Positions 1-8,821 of a stretch of DNA of 64,000 nucleotides are shown piece by piece; positions within the stretch are counted from its first letter, which is position 1; each line of letters opens with the position of its first letter. This DNA is from Methyloceanibacter methanicus (GTDB lineage Bacteria; Pseudomonadota; Alphaproteobacteria; Rhizobiales; Methyloligellaceae). The translations under genes and the position numbers were made by a program. The notes beneath the pieces are model-generated. The model saw nothing but the letters and a program-made list of their open reading frames with translations. It made no database searches and was not told the origin of the DNA. The DNA is taken from positions 1 through 64,000 of the forward strand of contig NZ_LPWG01000002.1 in the NCBI RefSeq assembly GCF_001723285.1, written 5' to 3'.

Positions 1-1
1 C

Positions 2-1024
2 GCGATGTTATGGCTCGGCGGCCTTAAGGGCCTGAGCCTCGATACCGGCTTCGCGAATGCGAGCTCCCATGCCTCGCCGGCGCTATCGATCCCGGTCAGT
101 CCGCCGCGCGCCGCCCTGTCCACCGGAGCGGACGGAGACGGCAAGGTCCGCACGGCGGCCCCATCTTCACTTGGGTTTGCCGTACGGGCCGGGGAGACGG
201 ACCGGATCGAAGGGCTGATGGCCCATGGGCGAAGATGATCGACGTGGCTATCTCGCCGGCGCCCGGGCTTACTACCGCCGCGCTGCCGAAGCGGGCAGTG
301 GCGAGGCCGCGCTGGCGGTCGGGGCCACTTACGATCCGAAGATCATCGCGCGGCTGGCCGTTCAGGGCATCAAGCCCGACCGGGCCGAGGCCGCGAAGTG
401 GTACGCCAGAGCCGCAGGCCTCGGCGTCGCGGATCGCGAAGCAACGCTCCGTCGTCTGACGAACGATTGGGGCCAGGAACCGGGCCTTTCCGGGCCGTCC
501 GGACTCATGGCATCGGCCGGCCCAATCTCGGGCGTTCCCCTGCCGCTCAGGAATCCGAGGCGGCGCCGGCGCAAATGCGGAGCGCCCAAGCCATTCCAAG
601 CTCCCAAGCCGTTCCAAGCTCCCAAGCCGTTCCAAGCGCCCCAGAGGAGGCGTTTGCCGAAGACCAGCCACAAGACCAAGAAGAGCCGCAGCGGCAACGT
701 CTTGCCGCCGGCGGCCCTGCCGCGACGCAATCGGTTCGGCCGCAATTGCTTGCCTCCGAGGGCGAGTCCAAACCCGGGCCGTTGTCCATGCTCATGCGGG
801 CCGCGGCTGGCCGCTCCGCGGAGGAGGAATGGATGGAAGTCAAGACCCCCGTGAATATCCGCAAAGGCCCTTCATCGAACGCCGGGTCCGACAAGGTCGC
901 CCTGACGGGCGCCAAGCTTCGCGTCGTCGGACGCGAGGGCAATTGGATCCGCGTCGCCGATCCCGAGACGGCGCAGGAAGGCTATATCTACAACCGCTTC
1001 CTGAAGGAGAGCAGCGCGCCTTAA
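2..1024 (+). CDS. Sel1-repeat / bacterial SH3 domain protein, 5' partial and frameshifted
   Basis: The reading frame is open from the left edge, so the gene starts outside the window. Residues around 240-460 give a Sel1/TPR-like helical repeat (YYRRAAEAGSGEAAL, then KWYARAAGLG). The 3' part (about 830-1020) encodes a bacterial SH3 domain (VNIRKGPSSNAG, then GNWIRV, then GYIYNRFL), a fold usually found in periplasmic cell-wall-associated proteins. The middle is a low-complexity Pro/Gln/Ala linker containing an 18-bp tandem repeat. The Sel1 part is in a different frame from both the upstream stretch and the SH3 end. Two compensating frame changes are therefore needed, near 210-235 and 480-545. 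This looks like sequence error or a decayed linker; the SH3 end itself is clean. Exact function is unknown. Confidence 0.6.
587..640 (+). repeat. 18-bp tandem repeat, three copies
   Basis: The unit caagccRttccaagctcc occurs three times head to tail with one or two mismatches. It encodes a repeated S-Q-A-(I/V)-P-S linker in the SH3-domain protein. It is probably a replication-slippage repeat. Confidence 0.8.
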
Positions 1025-1611
1025 GAGCCGGACACCGCCGGTGCCTTGTGGACGTTCCAGGCGAGATAGGTGAGCGCCGCACCCTCGGTGACGAGGAGCA
1101 GCCCCAGCATCAGCCCAAGCACCCAATCGGCGGTGAGCGGCATGTTCGCCCAGAGGACGAAGGACAGGACGATCCCGACCAGCCCGCTCGCGAGCACCCA
1201 GCCCCAGTTCGGGAAGGGACGGATCGTCAGGGCGAAGATTACCTTCGCGATCCCCTCGACCATGAAATAAACGATGAGCAGCATCGTCATGACGAGCAGG
1301 CCGCTGTCGGGGGAGCGCAACAGCAAGACCCCGATCAAAATCGCGAGCACGGCGGAGATGAGCTGCAGCCAGAAATGAGGGACATTGCTGGCGCCGATCA
1401 GGCCGATGCCCTGCAGGACGCCGCTGATGATCAAGATCCAGCCGAGCAGGAACACGACCGCCACGGACGCAATGACCGGCGAAATGATCGCCAGCACGCC
1501 GGCCACGACGAGCAGCACGCCCTGAATCAGGTACCATAGGGAATAACGCTTCACCGTCTCGCGCATCGCCTCGCGCAGCGCCGCCGCGGCGGCATCCACT
1601 GGAATAGCCAT
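1021..1611 (-). CDS. hdeD: HdeD family acid-resistance membrane protein
   Basis: A 196-aa integral membrane protein of the HdeD/DUF308 family. It has about six hydrophobic segments (roughly residues 26-45, 49-68, 82-100, 105-123, 136-155 and 161-180) after a short amphipathic N-terminus. Family members such as E. coli HdeD are linked to acid resistance, but the biochemical role is not known. The start ATG at 1611 is preceded by a GA-rich stretch (gaggaggg). The gene converges on the SH3-domain gene with overlapping stop codons, and is divergent from the MFS carrier at 1698, so 1612-1697 should hold both promoters. Length and topology are normal for the family. Confidence 0.85.
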   Translation of the reverse strand: MAIPVDAAAAALREAMRETVKRYSLWYLIQGVLLVVAGVLAIISPVIASVAVVFLLGWILIISGVLQGIGLIGASNVPHFWLQLISAVLAILIGVLLLRSPDSGLLVMTMLLIVYFMVEGIAKVIFALTIRPFPNWGWVLASGLVGIVLSFVLWANMPLTADWVLGLMLGLLLVTEGAALTYLAWNVHKAPAVSGS

Positions 1612-1697
1612 AGGTTGAGCCCTCCTCTAGGGTGTCGGCCGAATCGATCCGACGTTGATTCGAGTCTTGAGGACAGCATACGACAAGCAGGCGGCCG

Positions 1698-2999
1698 ATG
1701 AAGCGTCAGAGCGACGATACCCAAGCCCTTGCCAGCGCGATCCGAAAAGCAACGGTCCGGCTGATTCCCTTTCTATGCCTTGCGTATACGGTCAATTTCC
1801 TCGACCGGGTCAATGTGGCTTCGCCGCGCTGCACAACGAGGATTTGGGGTTTTCCCCCGTCCGTCTACGGATTCGGCGCCGGCATCTTCTTTCTCGGCTA
1901 TATCGCCTTCGAGATTCCGAGCAATCTCGCGCTCCGGCGCTTCGGCGCGCGCATCTGGATCGCGCGCATCATGATCTCCTGGGGTCTTGTCGCCTGCGCC
2001 ATGGCGCTGGTCCACTCCGAAACGAGCTTCTATGTGACGCGCGCCCTGCTCGGCATCGCCGAGGCCGGTTTCTTTCCTGGCATCATCCTGTATCTGACCT
2101 ATTGGTTCCCCGCGACCGAGCGCGCTCGCATCATTGCCCTGTTCATGGCCTCGGTACCGCTGGCCACGGTGTTCGGCGGACCGCTCTCCGGCGCGCTGCT
2201 CGAGATGCACGGTCTTCTCGGTTTCGCCGGCTGGCAATGGCTGTTCGTGGTGGAGGGCGTTCCGGCCATCGTCCTCGGCGTGCTCGCCTTGAAGGTTCTG
2301 ACCGACACGCCGGAACACGCCCATTGGCTGACGGACGACGAGAAATTTGCCCTGACGAGTGCCCTCGCCCACGAAGCCGAACAGACCGAGGCGGTCGGCT
2401 ATGCGGACCTCGGTTCCGCGCTGACCCGCCCGCGCGTCTTGGCGCTCGGCGGCCTCTATTTCCTCATGGTCACCGGGCTCTACGGCATCGGCTTCTGGAT
2501 GCCCCAGGTGATCAGCGGCTTCGGGTTCGCCCCGCTCGCCGTGGGGTTCCTTGCCGCGATCCCGTATCTCTTCGCCGCCATCGCCATGGTTCTTTGGGGA
2601 CACCGGTCGGACCGGACGGGAGAGCGGCGCTGGCATATCGCATTGCCGCTGCTCCTGGCTGCGGCGTCCTTCGCCTGGTCCGCCTATTCCGGGCCGCTCA
2701 TACCCACCATGGTGGCCCTGACCCTCGCCACGCTCGGCCTCTACGCGGCGTTCGGGCCGTTCTGGTCGCTGCCGACAGCCCTCCTGACGGGGGCGGGCGC
2801 GGCGGCGGGAATCGCGCTCGTCAATTCGATGGGAAACGTGGCCGGTTTCGCGGGCCCCTATATTTTCGGCGTCTTGAAGGAGACGACAGGCAGCTTCTCC
2901 GCGGCGCTCCTGTTCCTGGCCGGCGCACTGGCTCTCGGCGGTTTCATGGCGCTGGGCTTCCGGGAGCCTCACGCCACGCCACAACAAGAACCGGCCTAG
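1698..2999 (+). CDS. MFS transporter, anion:cation symporter (ACS) type, with a locally shifted frame
   Basis: A 433-aa major facilitator with the ACS-family N-terminal signature (NFLDRVNV, then VYGFGAGIFFLGY, then EIPSNL). Twelve hydrophobic segments are expected. ACS members import organic anions such as sugar acids or phthalate; the substrate cannot be told. Between about 1817 and 1858 the translated frame is nonsense (ASPRCTTRIWGFPP), while the next frame reads GFAALHNEDLGFSP, which is the family motif. Adding one G near 1817 and removing one C from the C5 run at 1854-1858 restores the motif perfectly. The ORF survives only because the two errors cancel. It is divergent from hdeD. Confidence 0.85.
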   Translation: MKRQSDDTQALASAIRKATVRLIPFLCLAYTVNFLDRVNVASPRCTTRIWGFPPSVYGFGAGIFFLGYIAFEIPSNLALRRFGARIWIARIMISWGLVACAMALVHSETSFYVTRALLGIAEAGFFPGIILYLTYWFPATERARIIALFMASVPLATVFGGPLSGALLEMHGLLGFAGWQWLFVVEGVPAIVLGVLALKVLTDTPEHAHWLTDDEKFALTSALAHEAEQTEAVGYADLGSALTRPRVLALGGLYFLMVTGLYGIGFWMPQVISGFGFAPLAVGFLAAIPYLFAAIAMVLWGHRSDRTGERRWHIALPLLLAAASFAWSAYSGPLIPTMVALTLATLGLYAAFGPFWSLPTALLTGAGAAAGIALVNSMGNVAGFAGPYIFGVLKETTGSFSAALLFLAGALALGGFMALGFREPHATPQQEPA

Positions 3000-3104
3000 G
3001 CGAGCGCCGGCCGGGGACTGCGTTTCCGGCCGGACTTGGCCTTCGGCGGCGCCGATTTGAGGCCCCCGGGTCTGTCTCCTTGGCCTCGCGCAGGCGTCCC
3101 GCGC

Positions 3105-4061
3105 CTAGCCCGTCTCGTCGCCGCGCACCACGGGCCGGAACATCTCGCCCGTGTCCAACGTCTCGGCGTTGCAGAAATACTGGAAGATCGTCCGGCGCCT
3201 GCGGTCGAACACATCGTAATAGCCCGCCGCGCCCCAGACGAGAATGGTCGCCTTCCCGTTCGTGACACGGTCGGCGAGATTCGGCCCCGCATCGCATTGG
3301 ACGATCGCGGTCGCGGTGCCGTCCCGGCCCAGCCGCGGGCGCGACGGAGCGAGAGGCCCGTCGTCGGGAACGGGCCGGATCGGCAGATCGTCCTCGTCCG
3401 CAATGTCGACAACCTCCATCTCGGCGAGGCTCTCGAGTTTGAAGGCCGGTGTTTGTCCCGAGTTGCGGTAGGTGATCTTCACCTTGACGGTGCCGTCGGC
3501 GTCCGGGGTCTCGATGAATTCGAGCGAGTCCACATCCACATAGGCCCGCAGTTCGGCTTCGCGGTCCGCGGATCTCGGCGACGACGAGAGGCGCACGGGC
3601 GCCGCACTGCCTTCGGCCGCCCGACGTGCCGCGAGGGCCGCCGTGATCACGGGCCAGAGCATCAGCAGCAAGATCAGCAACGCGAGCAGGCCGATCAGCA
3701 TCACGAGGCGCGTCAGCCGCGCCGTGGCTTCCGATGCCGCCGCCGCCCGCGATTGCTGGCAAACCTCCGCCTGATAGGGATGCTGGACATTCGCGCACGG
3801 ATCCGAAACGTCCCAAGGACCCGCTTCTGGCTTGGCCTCGTCCGCCGGCGCCTCGCTGTCCGAGGACTCGGCCTCCAGAGACTCGCCCTCCAGAGACTCG
3901 CCGCCCGCCTCGGTCTGCTCGCTCGCGGCTTCGCCGGCGTCCGGCGCTTCCTGTGCGGCGGCACGATACGGTGCGAAGACAATCACGCAGAGAGACAAGA
4001 TCAAAGCGCAGGCTAGGGCGCAGCAAGGCCCGGCAAACGCTTTCAAGTATGTAGACGTCAT
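3105..4061 (-). CDS. Conserved membrane-anchored protein of unknown function
   Basis: I do not recognise a named family. The preferred start (ATG at 4061, 318 aa) begins with a hydrophobic segment that could be a signal peptide or anchor, followed by an acidic Glu/Ser/Ala-rich linker. Next comes a short Cys-containing stretch (DPCANVQHPYQAEVCQQ), a second strong membrane segment (LTRLVMLIGLLALLILLLML), and a 170-residue soluble domain that starts ADREAELRAYVDVDSLEF. That C-terminal part resembles periplasmic domains seen after a single TM in Hyphomicrobiales hypotheticals. A longer frame to 4169 exists but has no reason to be used. The DNA encoding the Glu-rich linker contains short repeats (ctccagagactcgcc). 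Confidence 0.6.
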   Translation of the reverse strand: MTSTYLKAFAGPCCALACALILSLCVIVFAPYRAAAQEAPDAGEAASEQTEAGGESLEGESLEAESSDSEAPADEAKPEAGPWDVSDPCANVQHPYQAEVCQQSRAAAASEATARLTRLVMLIGLLALLILLLMLWPVITAALAARRAAEGSAAPVRLSSSPRSADREAELRAYVDVDSLEFIETPDADGTVKVKITYRNSGQTPAFKLESLAEMEVVDIADEDDLPIRPVPDDGPLAPSRPRLGRDGTATAIVQCDAGPNLADRVTNGKATILVWGAAGYYDVFDRRRRTIFQYFCNAETLDTGEMFRPVVRGDETG

Positions 4062-4195
4062 GATGATGCGCAGAACAATTTCCCCAAGGGCGCCGATCCT
4101 ATTCGCCGAAACGCGGCTTGTCTCGCCTTCCGAACGGCTTTGCGCAAACTTCTCGCCAATTTGTCTCAAATCGAAACAATTTCGGCCGGTCCACG

Positions 4196-4229
4196 TAAAA
4201 ACGGCCCCGGGCGAAGGACCCGGGGCCGT
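4196..4229 (-). terminator. Rho-independent terminator of the choloylglycine hydrolase gene
   Basis: A perfect 11-bp inverted repeat (acggccccggg at 4201-4211, cccggggccgt at 4219-4229) with a 7-nt loop. On the minus strand it is followed by TTTTAC. It lies about 25 bp past the stop of the gene ending at 4254. Confidence 0.85.
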
Positions 4230-4253
4230 GCGGTTCCGTCTCGATGGCGCGCG

Positions 4254-5387
4254 CTACTTCTCCGTCGCATCTCCGGTGGCCATGGGTTTGGCCTCGCCCG
4301 ACACGTTGGACACGGCTTGGGGCGCCGTCTCCATCTCGATGAAGCTGATCTTGCCGTTCGCAGCCTTCAGCGCCTCTTTGAGGTCAACCATACGGACGCC
4401 CTGATCCTGATAGGTGCGAAAGTACCAGCGCAGATTCTGAAGGTCGTTGACGCTGGTCCATTCGGTGATCTCGGGAAGCGCACCGCCCACGGACGCGTTC
4501 ACCACCGATCCCTTCGGAATGTCGAACTGGTTCAGGATGTGGAAGGCGGCAAACACTGCCTCATCGGCGTCGTCATTGGGGACCGCCGCCTGGCTGAACA
4601 TGGCGGCGCGAACGAAGCGCGAGGGCGGGGTGAAGTCGCCGGGCAGCCCGAGCATGCCCGTGCCCGAACCGGTCGGATCGAGGGTCACGGGGCCGAGCTT
4701 CGCCGTATCGACATCCTTCGGGGACAGGTTGATGTAGGTGTCGAGATTGGTCATGTGCCAATCGTAGGTCGGCGCGTTGGTCATCACGCCGAGCGGCGCG
4801 TCGGTCACTTTGAGCTTGCCGCCGCGCGGTTCGATGGCGATCGACTTGCCGGTCTTGTCCTGCACGAAGAAGTGCACGTCGGCGGGCATGCCCTTGGCGC
4901 TGCCGAGGCCCGGCATCGGCGTCGCCACCATCGCGATGTCCTCAACCGCCTTCTTCACCTCATCGACCGTGGCGAAGTTGCCGAGCACCCACATGCCGAA
5001 ATCCTGGGGCGCGAGCGCGCGGGACGCATTCTCCGACGTCACATCGGCGTATTGGGCGTAGTCTGGAAAATAGAACAGGCCGATGGACAGGCCTTGGTCG
5101 TTCAAGCCGTCGATAATGGCGACTTCGTTGAACGCGTTGGCACCGACAATGCCGTAGCGCGTCTTGTAGGTCAGCCCCTTGCTGCCGTCAGGCAGGGTCC
5201 CGCTGAACGCCTGGCCGGCGGGGACGACAATCACATTGGACTTGAGGGGGAATCCGAACTCAAGCGTGCGGCCGCGAACGGCCGCGCCGTCTTCTGCTTT
5301 GAGGCTGATTCCCGTGCAAGCGAAAGCCGGCGTCGTCGCAAAAGCAAACGAAGCGGCGAAGACGTAGGTGGCAACGCGTCGGATCAT
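4254..5387 (-). CDS. Choloylglycine hydrolase / penicillin V acylase family amidase, exported
   Basis: A 377-aa Ntn-hydrolase of the CBAH family (linear C-N amidases: bile-salt hydrolase, penicillin V acylase, and acyl-homoserine-lactone acylases in Gram-negatives). The signal peptide (MIRRVATYVFAASFAFATTP) ends in AFA, directly followed by CTGISL. Cys24 is thus the N-terminal nucleophile exposed by cleavage. Further family landmarks are RTLEFGF, NEVAIIDGLNDQGLSIG and VMTNAPTYDWH. The start at 5387 is supported by a good ribosome site (gaaggagag); the longer frame upstream is not coding. The substrate is unknown: a soil or marine alphaproteobacterium would more likely act on N-acyl amino acids or lactones than on bile salts. 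A strong terminator follows. Confidence 0.85.
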   Translation of the reverse strand: MIRRVATYVFAASFAFATTPAFACTGISLKAEDGAAVRGRTLEFGFPLKSNVIVVPAGQAFSGTLPDGSKGLTYKTRYGIVGANAFNEVAIIDGLNDQGLSIGLFYFPDYAQYADVTSENASRALAPQDFGMWVLGNFATVDEVKKAVEDIAMVATPMPGLGSAKGMPADVHFFVQDKTGKSIAIEPRGGKLKVTDAPLGVMTNAPTYDWHMTNLDTYINLSPKDVDTAKLGPVTLDPTGSGTGMLGLPGDFTPPSRFVRAAMFSQAAVPNDDADEAVFAAFHILNQFDIPKGSVVNASVGGALPEITEWTSVNDLQNLRWYFRTYQDQGVRMVDLKEALKAANGKISFIEMETAPQAVSNVSGEAKPMATGDATEK

Positions 5388-5574
5388 GACGATCTCTCCT
5401 TCGGTGAAATTCGGGAGGAGAGTGCGCGCCCGCCGTGAAGGCCGCGTTAAGTACGTGCGGAATTTCCACACAGGCTTAGTTTGGACCACCGGAACTCGGT
5501 CGCATTTTCGTAAAAGCTGCGCGGCATGCGCGCGGCCGGGCGAACAACAGGTCCGCAAATGAAGTCCGCAGACG

Positions 5575-5608
5575 AAAAAGACGGGCCCGCCGTGTGCGGC
5601 CCCGTCTT
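5575..5608 (-). terminator. Likely terminator of the cytochrome c gene
   Basis: Inverted repeat aagacggg (5578-5585) / cccgtctt (5601-5608) with inner GC-rich pairing, followed on the minus strand by a T-tract. It lies about 75 bp beyond the stop at 5685. Confidence 0.6.
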
Positions 5609-5684
5609 CAAGCCTGCTACCGACCAAGGCGGCGCCGGACTCCGGCTCTCGTCACCCCATTCGGCTCTAAGCGCCCTTCCGGCT

Positions 5685-6034
5685 CTATTTGAGCGTCTCG
5701 ACATAGGCCGCCACGTCCGCGACGTCCTGGTCCGTCGCCAGTGTCATGGCCATAGGCGCCATCTGCTTGCCGAACGTATCCTTCGGGTCGCCACCGCGGA
5801 CGCCGGTCTGAAGTTGTTCAGCTGGCGCGCGGTGTACCAGGCCGGCAGGCCGCCGATTGGAGGTGCGCCGAGCGCCTCGTTCCCCGCGCCAGTCGCTCCG
5901 TGGCATGCGGCGCAGGTCATATAAAGCTGCTTTCCGTGGTTGACGTCGGCGGCGAAGGCCTCCGCCGTCGAGAACGCCGCGATGGCGGCCGCTGCAAGAA
6001 TCACAAGAATCCCGAGAGTCGAATGTGTTTTCAT
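5685..6034 (-). CDS. Periplasmic c-type cytochrome, single-base deletion
   Basis: A small monohaem class I cytochrome c. The signal peptide (MKTHSTLGILVILAAAAIAA) is followed by GKQLYMTCAACHGATGAGN, which holds the CxxCH haem site. The C-terminal half reads QTGVRGGDPKDTFGKQM, then MAPMAMTLATDQDVADVAAY, giving the Met axial-ligand region and the terminal helix. The two halves are in different frames. Inserting one C between ttc and ag at about 5810 joins them as QLNNFQTGVRGG, exactly as in homologous cytochromes, so I treat this as one intact 116-aa gene with a sequencing deletion. These proteins usually shuttle electrons to a terminal oxidase or accept them from periplasmic dehydrogenases. 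The partner is not visible here. Confidence 0.75.
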
Positions 6035-6145
6035 GCCCAGCTCCTGTACCGATCCAAAAACGATATCCAGGTCCTGCGAGTCCTACCCAAAATTCCCGCG
6101 CCCGGAAAGCTGTGCGTCGTCCCAAAGTCCGCGTTGGGTCAGGCG

Positions 6146-7189
6146 CTACGCGACATTCGCCCCGAGTAGGGAGCCGATGAAATAGGTTGCCGCCGCCGCA
6201 ATCGACCCGACGGCGAGCATGCGCGCGCCGCCGACCAATGCGTTCTTGCCGGAGAACAGGCTGAGCGCCGATCCCACGCCGAACAGTGCGATCCCTGCTA
6301 GCACAGCGGCGATTACGATCCCCTCCTTCTCGTACCCCAGGAGGTAAGGGATCAACGGCACGCAGGCGCCGACACTGAAGGTGAGGAACGAGGAGACCGC
6401 GGCGCCCATGGGCGATCCGAGCTCCTCCGGATTGAGGCCAAGTTCCTCGCGGGTCAACGCATCGAGCGCCTTTTCGGGATTCGCGATCAGGTGCTTGGCC
6501 ATGTCGCGTGCTTCGCCGATGGGGATGCCGCGTGCTTCGTAGATGAGCGCCAGCTCCTCGGCCTCCTCATCGGGATAGCGTTCGAGTTCGTCTCGTTCTT
6601 GCGATATCTGATGCTCGAACATTTCCCGCTGCGACAGCATCGAGATGAACTCGCCCGCGCCCATGGAAAAGGCGCCCGCCAGCAATCCGGCGATTCCGGT
6701 CAACAGAATTTCGCTCGGCCCCACGCCGGCGCCCGCCACGCCCATGACCAGGCAGGTATTGGACACGAGACCGTCATTCACGCCGAACACACCGGCGCGC
6801 AGCGTCCCGCTCGTATAGTTCTTGTGCTGACGGCCGATGTCCTCCACCGAGGTCGGCCAGGGGTGGCCCCTCCCGTCCGCCGCGCCCGGCTCGGGCATCT
6901 TGCTGCGATAAACGGAAACGCCGCGCACCTTGTGCGCCGACAAGACGTTGCGCATGGCCCGCGGCGGTAGAATGCCCAAGAGCAAGACCGCAATCCGGGA
7001 CCGCAGCGACGGCTTGAAGTCGGGGACGGGTTTCAGATCCTTCGCAAGGATCGCCGCCTGTTCCTCAGCCGCCTTCGCCATCTTGCCGAACAGCTTGGCG
7101 CGCCTGGGATCGGGCTCATTGGCAGCGACAGCGCTGGAGAGGTAGGCCGCGGTCTTCTCGGACTGCCAGCGTGCAAGCGTATTCTCCAT
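6146..7189 (-). CDS. VIT/CCC1-family iron or manganese transporter with N-terminal helical domain
   Basis: A 347-aa protein. Residues 1-110 form a charged helical region (ENTLARWQSEKTAAYLSSAV, KAAEEQAAILAKDL) like the ferritin/rubrerythrin-type extension seen on bacterial VIT1 homologues. The rest is a five-helix CCC1/VIT1 transporter with GVFGVNDGLVSNTCLVMGVA and MGAGEFISMLSQRE. VIT proteins export or sequester Fe2+/Mn2+. The start at 7189 is chosen over the longer frame because aaggaagg sits just upstream and the preceding residues look non-coding. It is transcribed alone and divergent from the small secreted protein at 7353. Confidence 0.85.
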   Translation of the reverse strand: MENTLARWQSEKTAAYLSSAVAANEPDPRRAKLFGKMAKAAEEQAAILAKDLKPVPDFKPSLRSRIAVLLLGILPPRAMRNVLSAHKVRGVSVYRSKMPEPGAADGRGHPWPTSVEDIGRQHKNYTSGTLRAGVFGVNDGLVSNTCLVMGVAGAGVGPSEILLTGIAGLLAGAFSMGAGEFISMLSQREMFEHQISQERDELERYPDEEAEELALIYEARGIPIGEARDMAKHLIANPEKALDALTREELGLNPEELGSPMGAAVSSFLTFSVGACVPLIPYLLGYEKEGIVIAAVLAGIALFGVGSALSLFSGKNALVGGARMLAVGSIAAAATYFIGSLLGANVA

Positions 7190-7352
7190 GGTCGAACCTT
7201 CCTGCCGAATGGGCATCCTCGCGCCCGCGAATCGTGAGCCTGGAGCGTACACGAGGGAACGCAACCAAACTTTGACGGGTGAGGAAGCGCTTTACTAACG
7301 CATTACGTGTCCATAAGCTCCTTGCGCAACTTTCAGTGGTGGGAGAGGATCA

Positions 7353-7670
7353 ATGACACGTGGCTTGCTTCTCGTCGCTCTGATCTGGGCGACGTTCAGT
7401 ATTGGGACTGCGAGGGCCGAGGAGCCCTTGCCCAAACCGACAGGCGAGCAAGTGCTCGCCTACTCGAAGATCGTCGAGGCGTTTCCGGCGACGAACCGCG
7501 CGGAAGCAGCAAAAGTCTTGGACAAATGGATGGCGGGCGAGCTCGTTGCGTCCCGCCCGGACTTCAGCGACACGAAAGGCGCCGGAGAGTATGCAGCTTG
7601 CGTCGCCGCGTGCTGCGGCATCTTCGGTTGCAACCCCATTTGCGTGGCTGCTTGCGGCCCCTTGCTGTAA
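7353..7670 (+). CDS. Small exported cysteine-rich protein
   Basis: A 105-aa protein with a clear signal peptide (MTRGLLLVALIWATFSIG, cleavage near ARA). After it comes a short helical region (LAYSKIVEAFPATNRAEAAK) and a C-terminal tail with six Cys in 20 residues, arranged as a near-repeat (CVAACC, then CNPICVAAC). No family is recognised. The tail could bind metal or form a disulfide knot. A good ribosome site (gggagaggatca) precedes the ATG. It is followed by its own hairpin terminator and converges on a secreted trypsin-like protease. Codon use is like its neighbours. Confidence 0.7.
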   Translation: MTRGLLLVALIWATFSIGTARAEEPLPKPTGEQVLAYSKIVEAFPATNRAEAAKVLDKWMAGELVASRPDFSDTKGAGEYAACVAACCGIFGCNPICVAACGPLL

Positions 7671-7677
7671 CGCGCAT

Positions 7678-7712
7678 CGCCTGCCCCTTCTGTCAAGGGG
7701 CAGGCGAATTTC
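7678..7712 (+). terminator. Terminator of the Cys-rich protein gene
   Basis: A perfect 12-bp stem (cgcctgcccctt at 7678-7689 / aaggggcaggcg at 7695-7706) with a 5-nt loop and a weak T-rich tail (aatttctc). It lies 8 bp after the stop codon. Confidence 0.75.
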
Positions 7713-7748
7713 TCATGGGCCAGGCGCCCGAACCGCTGCTGCGGACGA

Positions 7749-8768
7749 TCAGGGAATGGCAGCACGCAGCATTTCAGCCTTGGTGACGTCTTCCCCGCGA
7801 CACCCCTGGTCGGGGCACTTGTTGGAGATGCGGCAAGGCGAGGACATCAGGAAGTCTTCTTCGCCGCGCACAAGCACGCCTCTTGCGACCAGTTCCCCTG
7901 CGCGGAGCTTGTCGGTGTCATAAACGACCGAGCCCGAGTTTCCGCCATAGGTATCGAGATTGGCGACAAAGAACGCTTGTCTGACGTCCCGGACGGTCGC
8001 GTTGGCGGCGATCTTGACCGGAAGTCCCATCGGATAGCCGACCACCGTCAATGGCTGGCCGAACTGAACCGGATCTGAGCTCAGGGCCACGGTCGGGACG
8101 TCTTCGATGTCGCGGTCCACGCGGATCACGCGCCAGTCGCTGCCATCCTCTCCTCCGAGGGCGCCGGCCACGACTTCCCGGCATTGGTAGAGGTCTTTGC
8201 GGGCGAACGTCGTGCTGACGGGTTGGCTCTCGGTCTCTTTGCGAAACCCGAACAGAACCGTCGTGGAGGGGCAGGTCGCGACATGCACGCAATGGCCCGC
8301 CGTTGCAATCAGACGCGGGCCCACCTTGAAACCCGAACAGAACCCCGGAGCGGGTTCGTCCCAGAATCGTTCGGCGGGAAACCCCGATGCCGGCCCGCAA
8401 AGATGGGCGCCCTCGTCCGACACCGAAACGGTGCCGTCGTCGTTCGGCGTGACCTTGAGACTGTTGACGAGGACGGCGGTGGCATCGGCAGCGCGGCGCT
8501 CATGGGGAGAGGCGCGATAGTAGTTCCTGCGGTCGTCGGGCCCGTAGATGGCTTTGACTTCGTTCAGCAGAAGCTCCAGGTCCCGCTGTATGCCGACAAG
8601 CGACGCCGAATCCGGCGCGGCGAACCGCGACCGTCCGGCGAGAGACTGAAATTTGGCTGATAAGTTCTGGAACCTCTCGGTCAAGGTCCCGGCCGCCTCG
8701 GGCTCGGCGGCGAGGGCGATCGTTGAGAGCGCCAAGCCGCTGCCAAGGAGGATCCAACCGACCCGCAT
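7749..8768 (-). CDS. Exported trypsin-like serine protease
   Basis: A 339-aa protein with a signal peptide (MRVGWILLGSGLALSTIALA), a helical pro-region of about 90 residues, then an S1 peptidase domain. The catalytic triad is readable: His in TAGHCVH, Asp in DGSDWRVIRVD (SDW), and Ser in YGGNSGSVVY. Paired cysteines (HLCGPASG, FCSGF, GHCVHVATC, YQCREV) suggest disulfides. It resembles V8/glutamyl-endopeptidase-like secreted proteases of proteobacteria. A 22-bp inverted repeat about 55 bp upstream of the start is a probable operator. It converges on the Cys-rich peptide gene. Confidence 0.85.
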   Translation of the reverse strand: MRVGWILLGSGLALSTIALAAEPEAAGTLTERFQNLSAKFQSLAGRSRFAAPDSASLVGIQRDLELLLNEVKAIYGPDDRRNYYRASPHERRAADATAVLVNSLKVTPNDDGTVSVSDEGAHLCGPASGFPAERFWDEPAPGFCSGFKVGPRLIATAGHCVHVATCPSTTVLFGFRKETESQPVSTTFARKDLYQCREVVAGALGGEDGSDWRVIRVDRDIEDVPTVALSSDPVQFGQPLTVVGYPMGLPVKIAANATVRDVRQAFFVANLDTYGGNSGSVVYDTDKLRAGELVARGVLVRGEEDFLMSSPCRISNKCPDQGCRGEDVTKAEMLRAAIP

Positions 8769-8821
8769 GATGAGGTCCTCCCACCCGAGATCCGCTATGG
8801 TGGAAGTAGAGTCTCCTACTG

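Noticed and set aside
872..1537. Long minus-strand frame over hdeD
   Set aside because: Arg/Gly-rich shadow of the real hdeD frame, which has the family motif and TM pattern.
1773..2987. 404-codon frame antisense to the MFS gene
   Set aside because: Composition (Arg/Gly/Glu/His-rich, no domains) is typical of the antisense frame of a GC-rich membrane protein gene.
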